Of a stretch of 64,000 nucleotides of DNA, positions 10,425 through 21,078 are shown piece by piece. A program made the translations under genes and the position numbers. A model generated the notes under the pieces. The model had not been told where the DNA came from. It saw only the letters and a list, made by a program, of their open reading frames with translations, and ran no database searches. The first letter of the stretch is position 1. Every line of letters starts with the position of its first letter. The DNA comes from Oscheius onirici. Its lineage: Eukaryota > Nematoda > Chromadorea > Rhabditida > Rhabditidae. The stretch lies in assembly GCA_932521025.1 (NCBI GenBank), contig OW051469.1, forward strand, positions 5,592,398-5,656,397, given 5' to 3'.

Positions 10425-13400
10425 ATGGGTACGGAAGTCAGATGGAAGATTCGAAAATATGAGACTCGCAAAAGTGCTCAAGTTGGCAATCCAGTTCTGA
10501 GCCATCCGCTGCTTCCCAGATCGGCCTACTACAAGAAAACGATAGATTTGGAGGAGAATGAAGAGGAGGAAGAGGAAAATTATGATTTTATCGATCCTCT
10601 CGGTAACTTTTATATATTTTGTTGTAGAACTGTCCTTTAGGAGCGACAAACGGGGAAACGCCGTCTCCAGAACCGATTGCTGTTCCGAAAGAGGAAACAC
10701 TGATTAGGAAGATCGACAAGAATTTGGACAATACACTGGAAACTATTGAAAACGATCGGATGGTTCTTGGTGAGTGGATTTTCCAATGATTCTAGACATT
10801 AACGTGCACTCGGTTCATGAAGAAGACTCTGAAGTCGTAGGATAAAAACTTCTTTACAGATATTGTCCTTCCCAACTTTGCTCCTTGGAAGAAGAAACGG
10901 CAAGAGATTTTGGACTTCTCGGACAAGGAACAACCAGCGTCTCCAGCGTATTCAAAGATTCCTTTCAGCCAAATGAATGCTCCCGAAAGAATTCGAAGAC
11001 GGTTAGGTACCTTCTTTTTTTTCTCAGACCGACTTACAGGATGGAAATAATGGACGACATGTCCGGTCTGAAGAAAATAACAGAGTCTTCCCAGACAGAA
11101 ATTGTCAACAATATTAGACAGATGAGAAACACGCTGGTTCAGAACTGGCAACAGAACAAAAGAGTCGAGTCCATTGTGGTGAGCATTACTTATTGTTTTT
11201 TACCGAAACATTCTCCAGCTAATGACAGAGCTGGCTCGGATGCTGAGTTCGACGACGAATACTTCGTTCTACCCCCATCAGTGGATTTTGACCACCGATG
11301 TACTGGATCTCTTTGGGAAACTCATCTATGATAGACTGTTCGAGAAGTCCAATGAGGTGAACTTTTATTTTGTGAAAGAACCCGGAGATAAGGGATACGT
11401 TAAAATAACCAAGTTTAGGAAAGACGCGCCCTTCATCAGAGTGCCTTGACACCGAATTTCACTTCAGATGACGTTCCAAAAGAAGCGACCGAGGTCGCGA
11501 AGAATTGGTTCTGTAAAATAGCCGATATCAAGGAACTCATCCCGAGATTTTATGGTACATGTTTCTGTTTTCTTTACAACCCATAGTTCAGTCGAATCGG
11601 CAATGATCTCCTGTCTTCGCTTCCTCGACAGTACTAGCATCCGCGTGAACTTGATTCGACTAGCCAGCATGACCACAAGTAAGAGAACTGAATATTTTTT
11701 AAAAGTAACTTATAGAATTCACTCACACACTGCAAGCATCGTATGGGAGAGCGTATTTGAGCAAGGTTTCCATGCATCTAGACGCGGCTGATCGAGCTCC
11801 ACATTGGAGAGTTCTCAACGACTGGATGCAGAGTCCCATGCCTCAAATGGTTGGGATTTTCGAAGCAGTGTCTAAAAATCATTTTACAGCCAGAACTGAC
11901 ATCTTTCGCTTTGGAGTGGGTCATACAGTGCGCATCGTATGGAGCGACTTCGATCAACGACATCGGACCGATTTGGGAGTACTGCAAACAGGTGTGGGAC
12001 AATTGTGTGTGCCTAGGAAATAAGAGAGACAAGAGATTTTGATCGTCTGGAAGAAATGAAACTATCTTTCAGAATTCGAAACGGAGCTTCATTTTGCAAG
12101 CCTTTCTGAAAGGAGTCCCTCCAAGCTATCTGGTCGATCACATCCTGGATGTGATCCCTCTCTTGACCCATCGAAATGCCTCTGGAAAAGACTTGGCAGT
12201 TCTGGGAGACAGGATAATACTCACCGAAGTTCCAGAAGATATTCGAGAAGAAATCTTCAAGTTGGTCGTTTTCATAACTGATTCCAATGAGCTTTAGCGC
12301 CGTCTGGTCAGCCACGATCAATCTGGAACGAACGGACGACTTTCTGAAAAGTGCCAACTCTTGGATACGGTTTGCAGCAAAGTGAGTATCGTGTTTTTCC
12401 CTTCATCCATAATATTTAGACAGTTTCCTTCGTCCTCTCTCAGTTCTCTTCTAACAAAGTTTGTCTGGAGACTCTCTCCCTTACCGGTAGCTTTTCCTCA
12501 AGTTTCTAACTTTTTACAGGATGTTCAGAGTTCTTTTGGCCAGCCGATTGTGGATTTTGTTCGAAGCATTCTGGACTATCTGAACGGAGATTTGTTGTCT
12601 CTTCTGAAAGACGACAACTTTGTCACTATTGTCAAATGGCTCAGGTATTGGATTTCAATAATAGAAGAGCGAAACATGTTCAGAGACGACGAGTACTGTC
12701 TCGCCACTTCGAGATCTATAGTTTGTGCCTTCCTGAGGCTGTGCAAACCACAGTCTGTCAGAGAGTTCATCGTAGCCTATCAGGTATTTATAATTTTTCT
12801 CTCAAGAACCTGATCGAAACTTTAGCTATCGGATCACTGCTTGACACTGTCCCAGTCTTTGAGACCCGATTCCGTAGTCGACGAGATCAATTCCACATGT
12901 TCGATGATCTGCTCGGCAATGGATCGAATAGACCTTGGATCAGACCTCGAAAATTCGCTTCAATGGCTGGTGGGAATCCGGAGCTCAATGGGAGAGTGGT
13001 CACAGATCGTCGAGGTGGGTGTGGAACAGTGATTTCGAGCCAGAAAAATGCTCTGAAAAAATGTTATGACAGTAATCTTTAATTTAAATTAAAGTGCAAT
13101 GGTGTCTGTGGCTGACTCTGTGGCTGTGTTGGTTAGGTTTTTTGTCCGTGGCCAAAAAATTTTGGTGTATTGTTAAGTCGCCGCTGTTACCCAGACGACC
13201 CGGGTTCGATTCCTCTCCTCGCCAAATATTTTTGCTAAATTGTTTTGTGCCGGAAAATGGGTCATTAAGGATCGGTTGACTGGGGAAGGGATCAGAAAGG
13301 ATCAAAAAGGATCGGTCTCTAAACATGTTTCGCTGGCTGGTGGGGTATTACAGCAGTAAGAGTCTTCCATTAGTCTTAGCAGTACTTTTAGCAGAACAGC

Positions 13401-14460
13401 CAGAGAAACAAAGAGAGTCACAGTCACTGTACGGGAGGCATATCTGTACCCTTCCTAAAATACTGTATTCTCTTTCAGCATGTGACAAATATTCTGTCCC
13501 GCTGTGCCTTGCACTGTCTCTCCCACATGAAGCCTACGAACAAGAGAGGAATTTGGTTAAGGTTACTCTAATTAGTTCTTCTCTAAATCTTTATTCAGAG
13601 CCTGCATCGCCAACATTTTCATCACAATTCCGTCAATTTCCTCTCCGAAAGATCGTTTCCACTACGCCATCCAAGGAACAGCAATTGCTCTGGCAGCCAA
13701 TTCTCTGCCTCAAGTACAATATTCAATTTGTCATCAAAAATACAACTTTAGGCTGATTCAATGATGAAGCTGTGTGCCGAGATTCTGAACGATTTCCCAG
13801 CCAGCAGTCTGTTCGTCTCCCTGTCCTCCAAATGGCTGTCTCTGCTCGTCTCGGTCCCAGATTCTCCCAACAAAAAAATTCTCTACCTTTTCAACGCTTT
13901 CATGAATATTCTGGACGGGTAATCCTTTTCAATTTCTTCAAAATGTTTATAGAAAACGATGGGAAGATCCAGTTGCTCACGCATCCATGCTGGTCCAGTC
14001 GCTCTGTTACTTGTCTGCCGTCGGACAGCCAAAAATAACCAGTAACTTTTCCAATGTTGCGACAAACGATGTGATCTACGGACAGAGTGAAGAATACATG
14101 TGAGTTCAAGAATAAACCAACATAAAAGCAAGTTTAGGAATACTGTTGAAAGTTATCTGGACAATATTTTGGGGCAGTATCTGTTGTTGATAGAGAAAGA
14201 AGATTCTGCTGCTCCAATCGCCTCAATGTTGCTTCTAGAATTTGCGGCTTCTCACTTGGAAATCGAAGAAAAGGTAACGACTTTCCAAGACAAGTTCTAC
14301 TCATTTCCAGGTGGTCTCATTTGTTGGAAATCTGTTGAAAAAAATTGGGAGAGCTGGCTGTTACCAAACTCGTTTGGAAGGAGTAGTTAGTGATTTACTC
14401 TCTGTGAGTCAAGAAAACCCTCAACTCCGTTCTCTTCTAGAAAAACTTGGTCTTTTGTGA
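10425..14460 (+). CDS. VPS35L: VPS35L (VPS35-like), Retriever complex subunit
   Basis: Homolog of human VPS35L/C16orf62, the scaffold of Retriever, which recycles cargo from endosomes together with the CCC and WASH complexes. The N-terminus starts MGTEVRWKIRKYE and has an acidic stretch (EENEEEEEENYDF). Conserved blocks occur in order: LPNFAPWKKKRQEI near 10870; MTELARMLSSTTNTSFYPHQW near 11222; DVLDLFGKLIYDRLFEKSN; NWFCKIADIKELIPRFY near 11500; RAYLS-type and FALEWVIQCASYGATS near 11910; and a C-terminus LRSLLEKLGLL at 14460. The gene has about twenty exons separated by introns of about 45 bases, except one of about 460 bases (13016-13478) that holds a tRNA-derived insertion. The start follows an acceptor-like TTTTAG three bases upstream, which suggests trans-splicing. 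Identity rests on co-linear matching from memory of the family and is strong. It does not look like VPS35 proper. Confidence 0.9.
13095..13330 (+). repeat. tRNA-derived SINE-like insertion in a VPS35L intron
   Basis: Within a 460-base intron, TGGCTGTGTTGGTTAGG (about 13119-13135) resembles the internal A box of a Pol III tRNA gene, and GGGTTCGATTCC (about 13202) is an excellent B box, followed by CTCTCCTCGCCA. The spacing of about 70 bases is too long for a normal tRNA without an intron, and I cannot pair the 3' acceptor end with a matching 5' end, so a working tRNA is unlikely. The downstream tail (GGATC repeats near 13300) may be the SINE body. The intron is about ten times the usual size here, consistent with an insertion. 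Confidence 0.6.
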
Positions 14461-14607
14461 TGTCGAAATAGGTGCTAAACCCAGTCATTTTTGCCCACAT
14501 TCCATCTCGCATATCATATTTTCACTCGTGAACCTTGTACGGGTAATAAATTTTTAATATGAGAAAAATTGAAAATTCTAACAAAATGAAAAAAGGTAAT
14601 AAGAAAA

Positions 14608-17124
14608 CTAGCCAGATTTGATAGGCGGAATGCTCTTGAGGTACTTGATCAAATCGAATGCCAGGAAGTCGAATGCCTTCTGAAACAAATGTATTTCTAA
14701 GCAAAAAAAGGCAGAACTAACAGTGACCAATGCTTCGTTGATCTTCTCAAACAGCTCGGGATTTTGGCCGGCCTTTTCAATGATAGTTTTAACGATTTGA
14801 TCGATGGCTTCTTCTATGACTGTAAGCGGTGGCTGGACTATCTCTTTCCCTATCCTAAACCGGTCCTTTCCGTGAGAAAAAGGTGAAAACAAACAGCCAT
14901 TCGAGCCTGAGCAGCGACAGAGCTGTATCCGAATAGTCGTCGCTCTTTACGGAAACGAGATCGAAGAGCAGTATGCCGTATTGCTCTGATTCAGATCGAT
15001 GAAGAAAATAAGAAAGTCTAACCATTTCTCGGGCTGGAAATCTGGAGATTCACTCTGGTTTCACAAAGAAGGTGATTGAAGAAGGCACGCATCGTCTTCG
15101 TCTCGCGAAGTTTATCTACAGTCACGGAAATTGACGATGTGCGTCTATGCTGTTGGAAGTAGCCGATCAACTGATTGAAAAACTGGAAGAAAGCTATAAA
15201 CAATTCTAAAAAGCATTCTTACAGGCTTATTTTGGGTGAAACGTTTTCGGAAAACGGCTCGAATATTCTCGTGGGCCTCTCTGTTCGTTGAATTCCTCGG
15301 AGGAACGTAGCCACTAAAATAAGCTGGTTAGAATGATAGAACATTGAAAAACACCGTGCTGGAGAACTGAAGGTGCTTCGTCTTCTCTTCGTGACCATTC
15401 GACCATTTCGAACGTATTGTCGAGCCGGTTCCGTCGTCTCTGGTGTAGACTGACTTTCGATGGCTGCTCGTTTTCTTGTCTGTTTGTTAACGACATTTTC
15501 CTTTTTTTGGGACAGCTGACAAATTGGTTGGAAGTGAAGGAAAAGAAGAAAACGAACCACTGGAGCACTTGAACTCTTGAGCACCTTCTTCATTGCTTGC
15601 GGATCAAACTTTCCAGTTTTTAACCAAAAATTGGAGGCCAATCTCCGCCAACGTGGCTCCTGCGATGGATTCCTTTCTGTCCGGTAGTATCGCATCTCAA
15701 CCAGTAGCTGGCTTACGGAATTTACCACACTATTAACACACTTCTGATTTGATGATTGTATCAAGAACATGATAAAAAACTGACAACATTTCCATTTGTG
15801 AGCTTTTCGCATAATGCTGCTGGGACGGAAAGATGGCTCAGTAGGGAAGAGTATATTTGGTCGAGAAGTCTTCCTTCGGCACCTTTGAAGGTTACACTGA
15901 AAATTAGTCGTTATTTTAACTATTTCATAATGACAGTAAGCAGCTTAGGAAATACAAACTTGCCTCTTTTTAGGGGAATTTTGATCGGAAATGGCCACAG
16001 TTGATTCGGACACTATCCACTCCCAGCCGGCCATTGAAAGAGTGAGAATAAACTGATACGACTGTTTTCCGCTGGTTTTTCGATATTCTCCTCCAATTTG
16101 CATTCGACTGCCGAGTTTCTTCGCCAATTTCTGGATGAAGTCTTTTTGATACTGGAGCAGATGTTTCTCATTCTGAAAAACGTTCTTTTTGGTGTTGGGA
16201 ACTGAAGAAAACTTACAAAGAGTATGGCACAATCCCTGAAGTTAAAAGTTGGTGGCCAGCAAAATAGAGAATTTTCGACACGGTCAACGCCAAAGAAACA
16301 AAATGTTTTCTGTAACAGAGGTCAATTCGAAAGTATCAATCTACTAACAGTCGTTCTATGATGAAGGGAGGGAACTTTTGAAAGATCGTAGAAGAGTTCT
16401 TTGAGCGATGTCTTTGGTGGACCTGTGTACTTTCGAGTGTTGACCAGCTGGCGCATCTAAATTGTAAGCTTCAAAAAGTTGACACGTTATACAAACCATT
16501 TCGAATTTGAAGCGATCTTCGCTCAATTTCCAGAGCTCGGCTTGTATTGTAGAAATGCACCGGAGACTGCCGTGATTTTGCTCTAAACACAGCTGTGCCT
16601 TGACAACGCAAAAATTTACCCAGACATTCGGTCATTTTCATGATTTTCACGACGTAATCAGCTAGTAAATTTGCAGCAGACTGTAAAAGGAACTTATATT
16701 CTGAAAGTGGCAGTCTTACCTCAATCTGCAAAAGTGAGTATTCGATTTGGAAGTCGAGGTTTTTTTTCAAGGCGGTAAAGAGCTTGATTGCCAAATAGCT
16801 GTGAACAGTGGCCAGCTGTTGTCCGCCTTCGTTTTCGTGCTCGACCGAGATCCAGTTCTTGTGATTCGTGAAGTATATTTGGTGATTCTCTGAGTTAAGA
16901 ATTTGTTGAAAGAGTGAAGGCGTTACCTTGATGTGATTCGACTGTAACAGTCACCTTCCATTTGAAGAGCAGGCGATCGAAGAAGGCGACAAATGTGCTC
17001 CCTGCTTGCACGTACTTCTGTTCACTCTCGGGAATTTTTGTCTGAAAATGACAAGAGTTTAGAAGGAAAAGAAAGATGGACTGACCGCTTCTGGGAATCT
17101 TGAAAATGTCACAGTCTCCATCAT
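14608..17124 (-). CDS. Unrecognised conserved-looking protein, about 600 residues
   Basis: A continuous gene can be traced through about thirteen exons with consistent phases, starting MMETVTFSRFPEA after an acceptor at 17145 (probable trans-splice site) and ending IPPIKSG then TAG at 14608. Exon pieces in order include KYVQAGSTFVAFFDRLLFKW; IYFTNHKNWISVEHENEGGQ; QAELWKLSEDRFKFEMMRQ (after a 38-base intron near 16605); NEKHLLQYQKDFIQKL; then a basic linker (QTRKRAA, VTKRRRS near 15400); then FFNQLIGYFQQHRR; and an amphipathic C-terminus (AIDQIVKTIIEKAGQNPELF). The protein looks folded and mostly helical, without membrane segments, with a nuclear-localisation-like basic patch. I do not recognise a family. 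Divergent from the gene at 17692, with about 570 bases between. Confidence 0.7.
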
Positions 17125-17691
17125 CCTTACATGGAGATGTTCTGAAAAACGAAGTCGAACAATGTTGGTTGGGTGAAAACGCGGAGAAAAAAAGCGACAA
17201 AACAAAACTTTGATTGCAATCAAATACAAGTTTGTGGAATGGTCACAGAAGGCTGTCATAACTAAACGGCATACATAAGCATCGTTTTGCTACTGTTTCT
17301 CTACTACGCAACATACTCCATCGTTTTCAGGCGAAAAAATGCAACCAAGGAAAGACTAAAAACGTTTACTACTTGTTTTCTTTCGTAGTTACAGTATCCG
17401 TCGTCCAGTTGGTTCGCAAACCGCTATATCCTGCCAGTTTGAATTGTCTGCAAATTTCAGATTTCTTTTTCTTTATAAAGTTCTCTCCTTCCTTGCTCTG
17501 ACTATGTTCGCTATGTTTCTCTGCAGATTATTAGGTGCACAAGATCCTTACTATATATATGTTAGACAGTGAAAATTGTTCTTTACGTGATTGCGTACAG
17601 TACCGCGAAAGAACAGATCTTGAAATATTTCTTCGTTATGTACTTTGGTTTCTTAGTAAGAGTCATTTCTCATAGCATTTCCAGCCAGCTC

Positions 17692-19432
17692 ATGTTCAGT
17701 GATGAGGATTCCGATCCGTTCGACAGAGAAGCTGCGGAAAAGGAAAGAGCCTCCGACAATGAAGTGATTCCGCCCTCTCCTACGACTCGTAAGTTTTCAA
17801 ATCTTTCTTTCACTTAAGAAATTGCAGTAGAAACTTTGAAGGTGTCACAAAAACGGTCCCCGAAGCATATTGTGCGGATAGAAGTGGCTCCGACAACTGT
17901 TGCTCGCCAAAATGATACGTATTTCTCCGACGAAGAAGGTATTTTCGTCTTCAACAATTTGTTTCCCATTGATTTCACAGATATATTCGAGCTAGTGGAA
18001 AATACGCCTCGTGCAGCAAAGAGAAGATCGAGCACTGCTTACGACTCCTTCGACGATTCCTTTGAGCAAGAAAACGAGCCGAAGCCGCCGAAACGAAAAC
18101 CCTCTATCGACGTCGCCAACGACTCGTTTGACGAAGAAGTCGAAATTGTTACATCTCCAGTGCAGAGGGTCAATTGCGAAGCCGTCACTGGGCCAATATT
18201 GACGGGAGAAGCGTTGCTCTGCGATTCATTCGACTCTTTCGACAATCGCGTGCAATTAACTCCTACGAAAAACGATCCATTCGATGACTCGTTTGAAAAT
18301 CCAGCTCAAGATGAAATCATTCCCGCCAAAGACGATTCGTTCGATGACGACGGTGCCGTAGTTCAATATGATCCAAGCAAGGTTCCTTCATTTGGACAAA
18401 TCACAGAAGAATACACTTTGGTCGAAAAACAGATGCAAGCCATTGACGAATTGGCTCAACAGGTATCTTTTGCACCCTTCCTTTTTTTATAACACAATTT
18501 TCAGTTGAAATTAGCTGTCGCTTTGCAAAAAGATGCGGAAACGAGTCAACTTTCTGGCCAGAGCTTGTTCCCGTGGAGATTGGAGGGACGCCATCTTTCT
18601 TCCGGATCACATCTTCTTCTCCTAAACATCGAAAACAAGTCACAGACTGATCTCCGCGACTGGCAGCTGACTATTTCTCGTATCCCCATTGGAAAGAATA
18701 AGCATGGTTTGTGTGTTTTTTCCTAAATTTATCTCACTTCCAATAGTTACATCACGGTCTCTTGATCTCGGTCATATTCCTGTTAGCGGAAAAAGTTGTG
18801 TTGAAGTGATGACGTCTTGCCAAGGATACGAGCCGTCTCTGTATGAGATAGAGCTGCACAGGTAACTCATTTTTCTTTGTCAAACAAATGACGTTTTCAG
18901 AATGTTCGAGGTTGACAGCCTCAACTCAGTCTTTAGAATTCCCCTCGGCTGCGAATTTTTCTCCTCCTTAAATCAACTGTCCCCACGACAAGATAATGAA
19001 ATACTGGACAACAAAAGATTTGCAAGTTTTTTTTTCTTACAATGGTTCTTTTTTTCATTTTAGAGTTCCACCTTCTGTGTTTCTCTAAAATTGGTGCAAC
19101 TTCTCTGCGCGGGTAATCTCGATAAATCTTCTCTTCTGAGTCATCTTTTGACGCCGTCTAGTATCAAAACTGACTCCCAGGTATCCATCCCTCTTTTTGT
19201 TTCCCTTTTCAAAAATTCCGAGCCAGCCAATCTTTCAATCTCCCAGTTAACCTACAACTTTGTCGTAGAAATCTCAGCCAAGGATCCCACCATTCGCAAA
19301 ACCTTAAAACGTGATCTCCAGTTGTATATTATTCTGTCGGTTTCTAAGCATAATGCCCAATTGAATGACGATATTGTTCTCGATTACAGTTCGATTGACA
19401 AATTGTACGACTCTGTTGTTTCTTCTTTTTAA
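17692..19432 (+). CDS. Acidic protein with repeated FDDSF motifs and a C-terminal beta-rich region
   Basis: Starts MFSDEDSDPFDREAAEK, just after a TTTCCAG acceptor at 17683. Exons join in phase over introns of 40-60 bases. The N-terminal half (to about 18460) is acidic and disordered, with repeats of the form (D/N)SF(D)D: YDSFDDSF, NDSFDEE, CDSFDSFDN, NDPFDDSFEN and KDDSFDDD. FxDxF and DPF are known adaptor-ear-binding motifs in clathrin accessory proteins (family knowledge). A short helical segment (LVEKQMQAIDELAQQLKLA) leads into a C-terminal region that reads as beta sandwich (HLLLLNIENKSQTDLRDWQL; SLDLGHIPVSGKSCVEV). The C-terminus ends LYDSVVSSF. No full-length family is recognised. A role in membrane traffic is only an inference from the motifs. 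Confidence 0.7.
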
Positions 19433-19720
19433 TAATAGTTTTAGTTTTTACTCCATGTTTCGTAACAATATTCTGTTTTGTTTCATAGATCAGTATTTGT
19501 CGACTAGAGTGGAGCAAAGGTTATTCTTGGGGCGCAATTGTCATCACTCCTCCGATTACCGCCTCCTTAGCCGCTTTTTTGTGAATTTGTTGTTCTCATT
19601 TTGCTAAATGTATGCTCTTCTTGCCCAAATCTAACACCAGAAATTGAAAGAAAGATTTCTCCTGTTTTCACGTTATCGATTCTTTTTGCATAGCCAATTG
19701 TGAAGCAAATTCTTGCAGAA

Positions 19721-20602
19721 ATGGCTGCTCTGAAAACCGCGTTTGTGATCGGAGCGACTGGAGCTGTTGGTCGAAAACTCGTGGACAATCTGGTCGAGTC
19801 GAAGCAATTCTCAAAAGTTGTCCTGATTGGTCGTCGAAATGTCGATGATTTCCCTGCTTCTGACATTCTCGTACGTTTTTCTCCATGTTTCCGTCAAATA
19901 TATTCCTTAGGAACAAAAAGTAGTCGACTTTGACAATATTGAGAAGCACGCCGACGAATTCAAAAACCTCGACATTGGTTTTTCGACTATGGGAACGACT
20001 CGTGCCAAATCTGGAGCTGTAAGACCATTTTGATAGATTTTACGCCAATTTTCTAGGCTGACTACTACAAAATCGACCACGATTATGTCGTGAATACGGC
20101 TAAGGTTGCAAAAGAACAAGGTCAGTTTTCTGTAAACATTGCGCATAGCAGTTTCAGGCGTTAAGAGCTTCGTCTTCGTCACTTCGACAGGCGCCAATGA
20201 AAACTCTTGGTTCACATATCCGAAGTTGAAGGGAGAAATCGAACGAGACGTTTTGGCTCTAGGCTTCGAGAAAACTCTCATTGCTCATCCCGGTTTTCTC
20301 GATGGAAGAGACGTTCCCGATGGAGGTAGATTTCTTTTACACATTATTTTTCTATGCAAATTGTTCAGAAGTCCGTTTTGCTGAAATGGCCGCAAAAGTT
20401 GTCATCAAGCCGTTGAAGTTCTTCTTCAAAGGAATCGCTGTCAACTGTGATGATGTCGCCAAGGTAATCATTCAAATGAATTCCTCAAAAAATTACAATT
20501 TAGGCCATGATTGTGGGAGCTGTGGATCCCGAGCTGAAGGGCAAACTGGTCTGGGAGAATGCTGAGCTGAAGGAAAAGGCCAAACTCTTCAAAGCCGTCT
20601 AA
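19721..20602 (+). CDS. HTATIP2: HTATIP2/TIP30-like atypical short-chain reductase
   Basis: About 225 residues, matching the usual length of the family. The N-terminus MAALKTAFVIGATGAVGRKL has the Rossmann GATGAVG nucleotide-binding loop, followed by VVLIGRR. Later blocks include FSTMGTTRAKSGA, the FVTSTGAN strand, and the YPKLKGEIE catalytic YxxxK (near 20220). The C-terminus reads WENAELKEKAKLFKAV. There are four or five short introns. The acceptor CTTGCAG ends two bases before the ATG, a good trans-splice site. The human protein is an NADPH-binding regulator linked to nuclear import and growth control; the enzymatic substrate is not established. Convergent with CNOT2 downstream. Confidence 0.93.
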
Positions 20603-21078
20603 CTGTCTGTACATACTTCCATTTTGCTATAAAAAATTTAAAAAAGGATAGGAACAAGGTTTATTACATAAGAGGAGAGATACAAGGGCTGGCGGCCCGA
20701 CCGGGGGTTGGCGCAGACTTGGACTACTTGCTGGACTAGGCGCCTATCAGACTTTTCTCGACTGGGCAAAATTCAAATCACAACGGGGGAGGGAGGGAGG
20801 AAACAATCACAAAACAATAAATAAATTGGAGGGACGCGTCAATAGTACCAGATTTGAAAGAGAGGGAGAGACTCGCAAGGCAAAATGCTGAGTTGTGTAG
20901 AGGAAATGATACTATCTGACGCCCGGAACTCGAGACCCGATAGCAAAGATCATTGAGAAGCAGTTGCACGCGGGTTTGTGCCGAAGGTAGTGTGAATGAG
21001 AATTTTGGACGAGAGACATGGACACAGCAGCCCGTGCACAGTCGTTTGTCTGACCAAGTCGGACGGGCTGCCACTCCT

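Noticed and set aside
13119-13225. Functional tRNA gene
   Set aside because: The B box is excellent, but box spacing is too long and the 3' acceptor sequence has no 5' partner that I can find, so I call it SINE-like.
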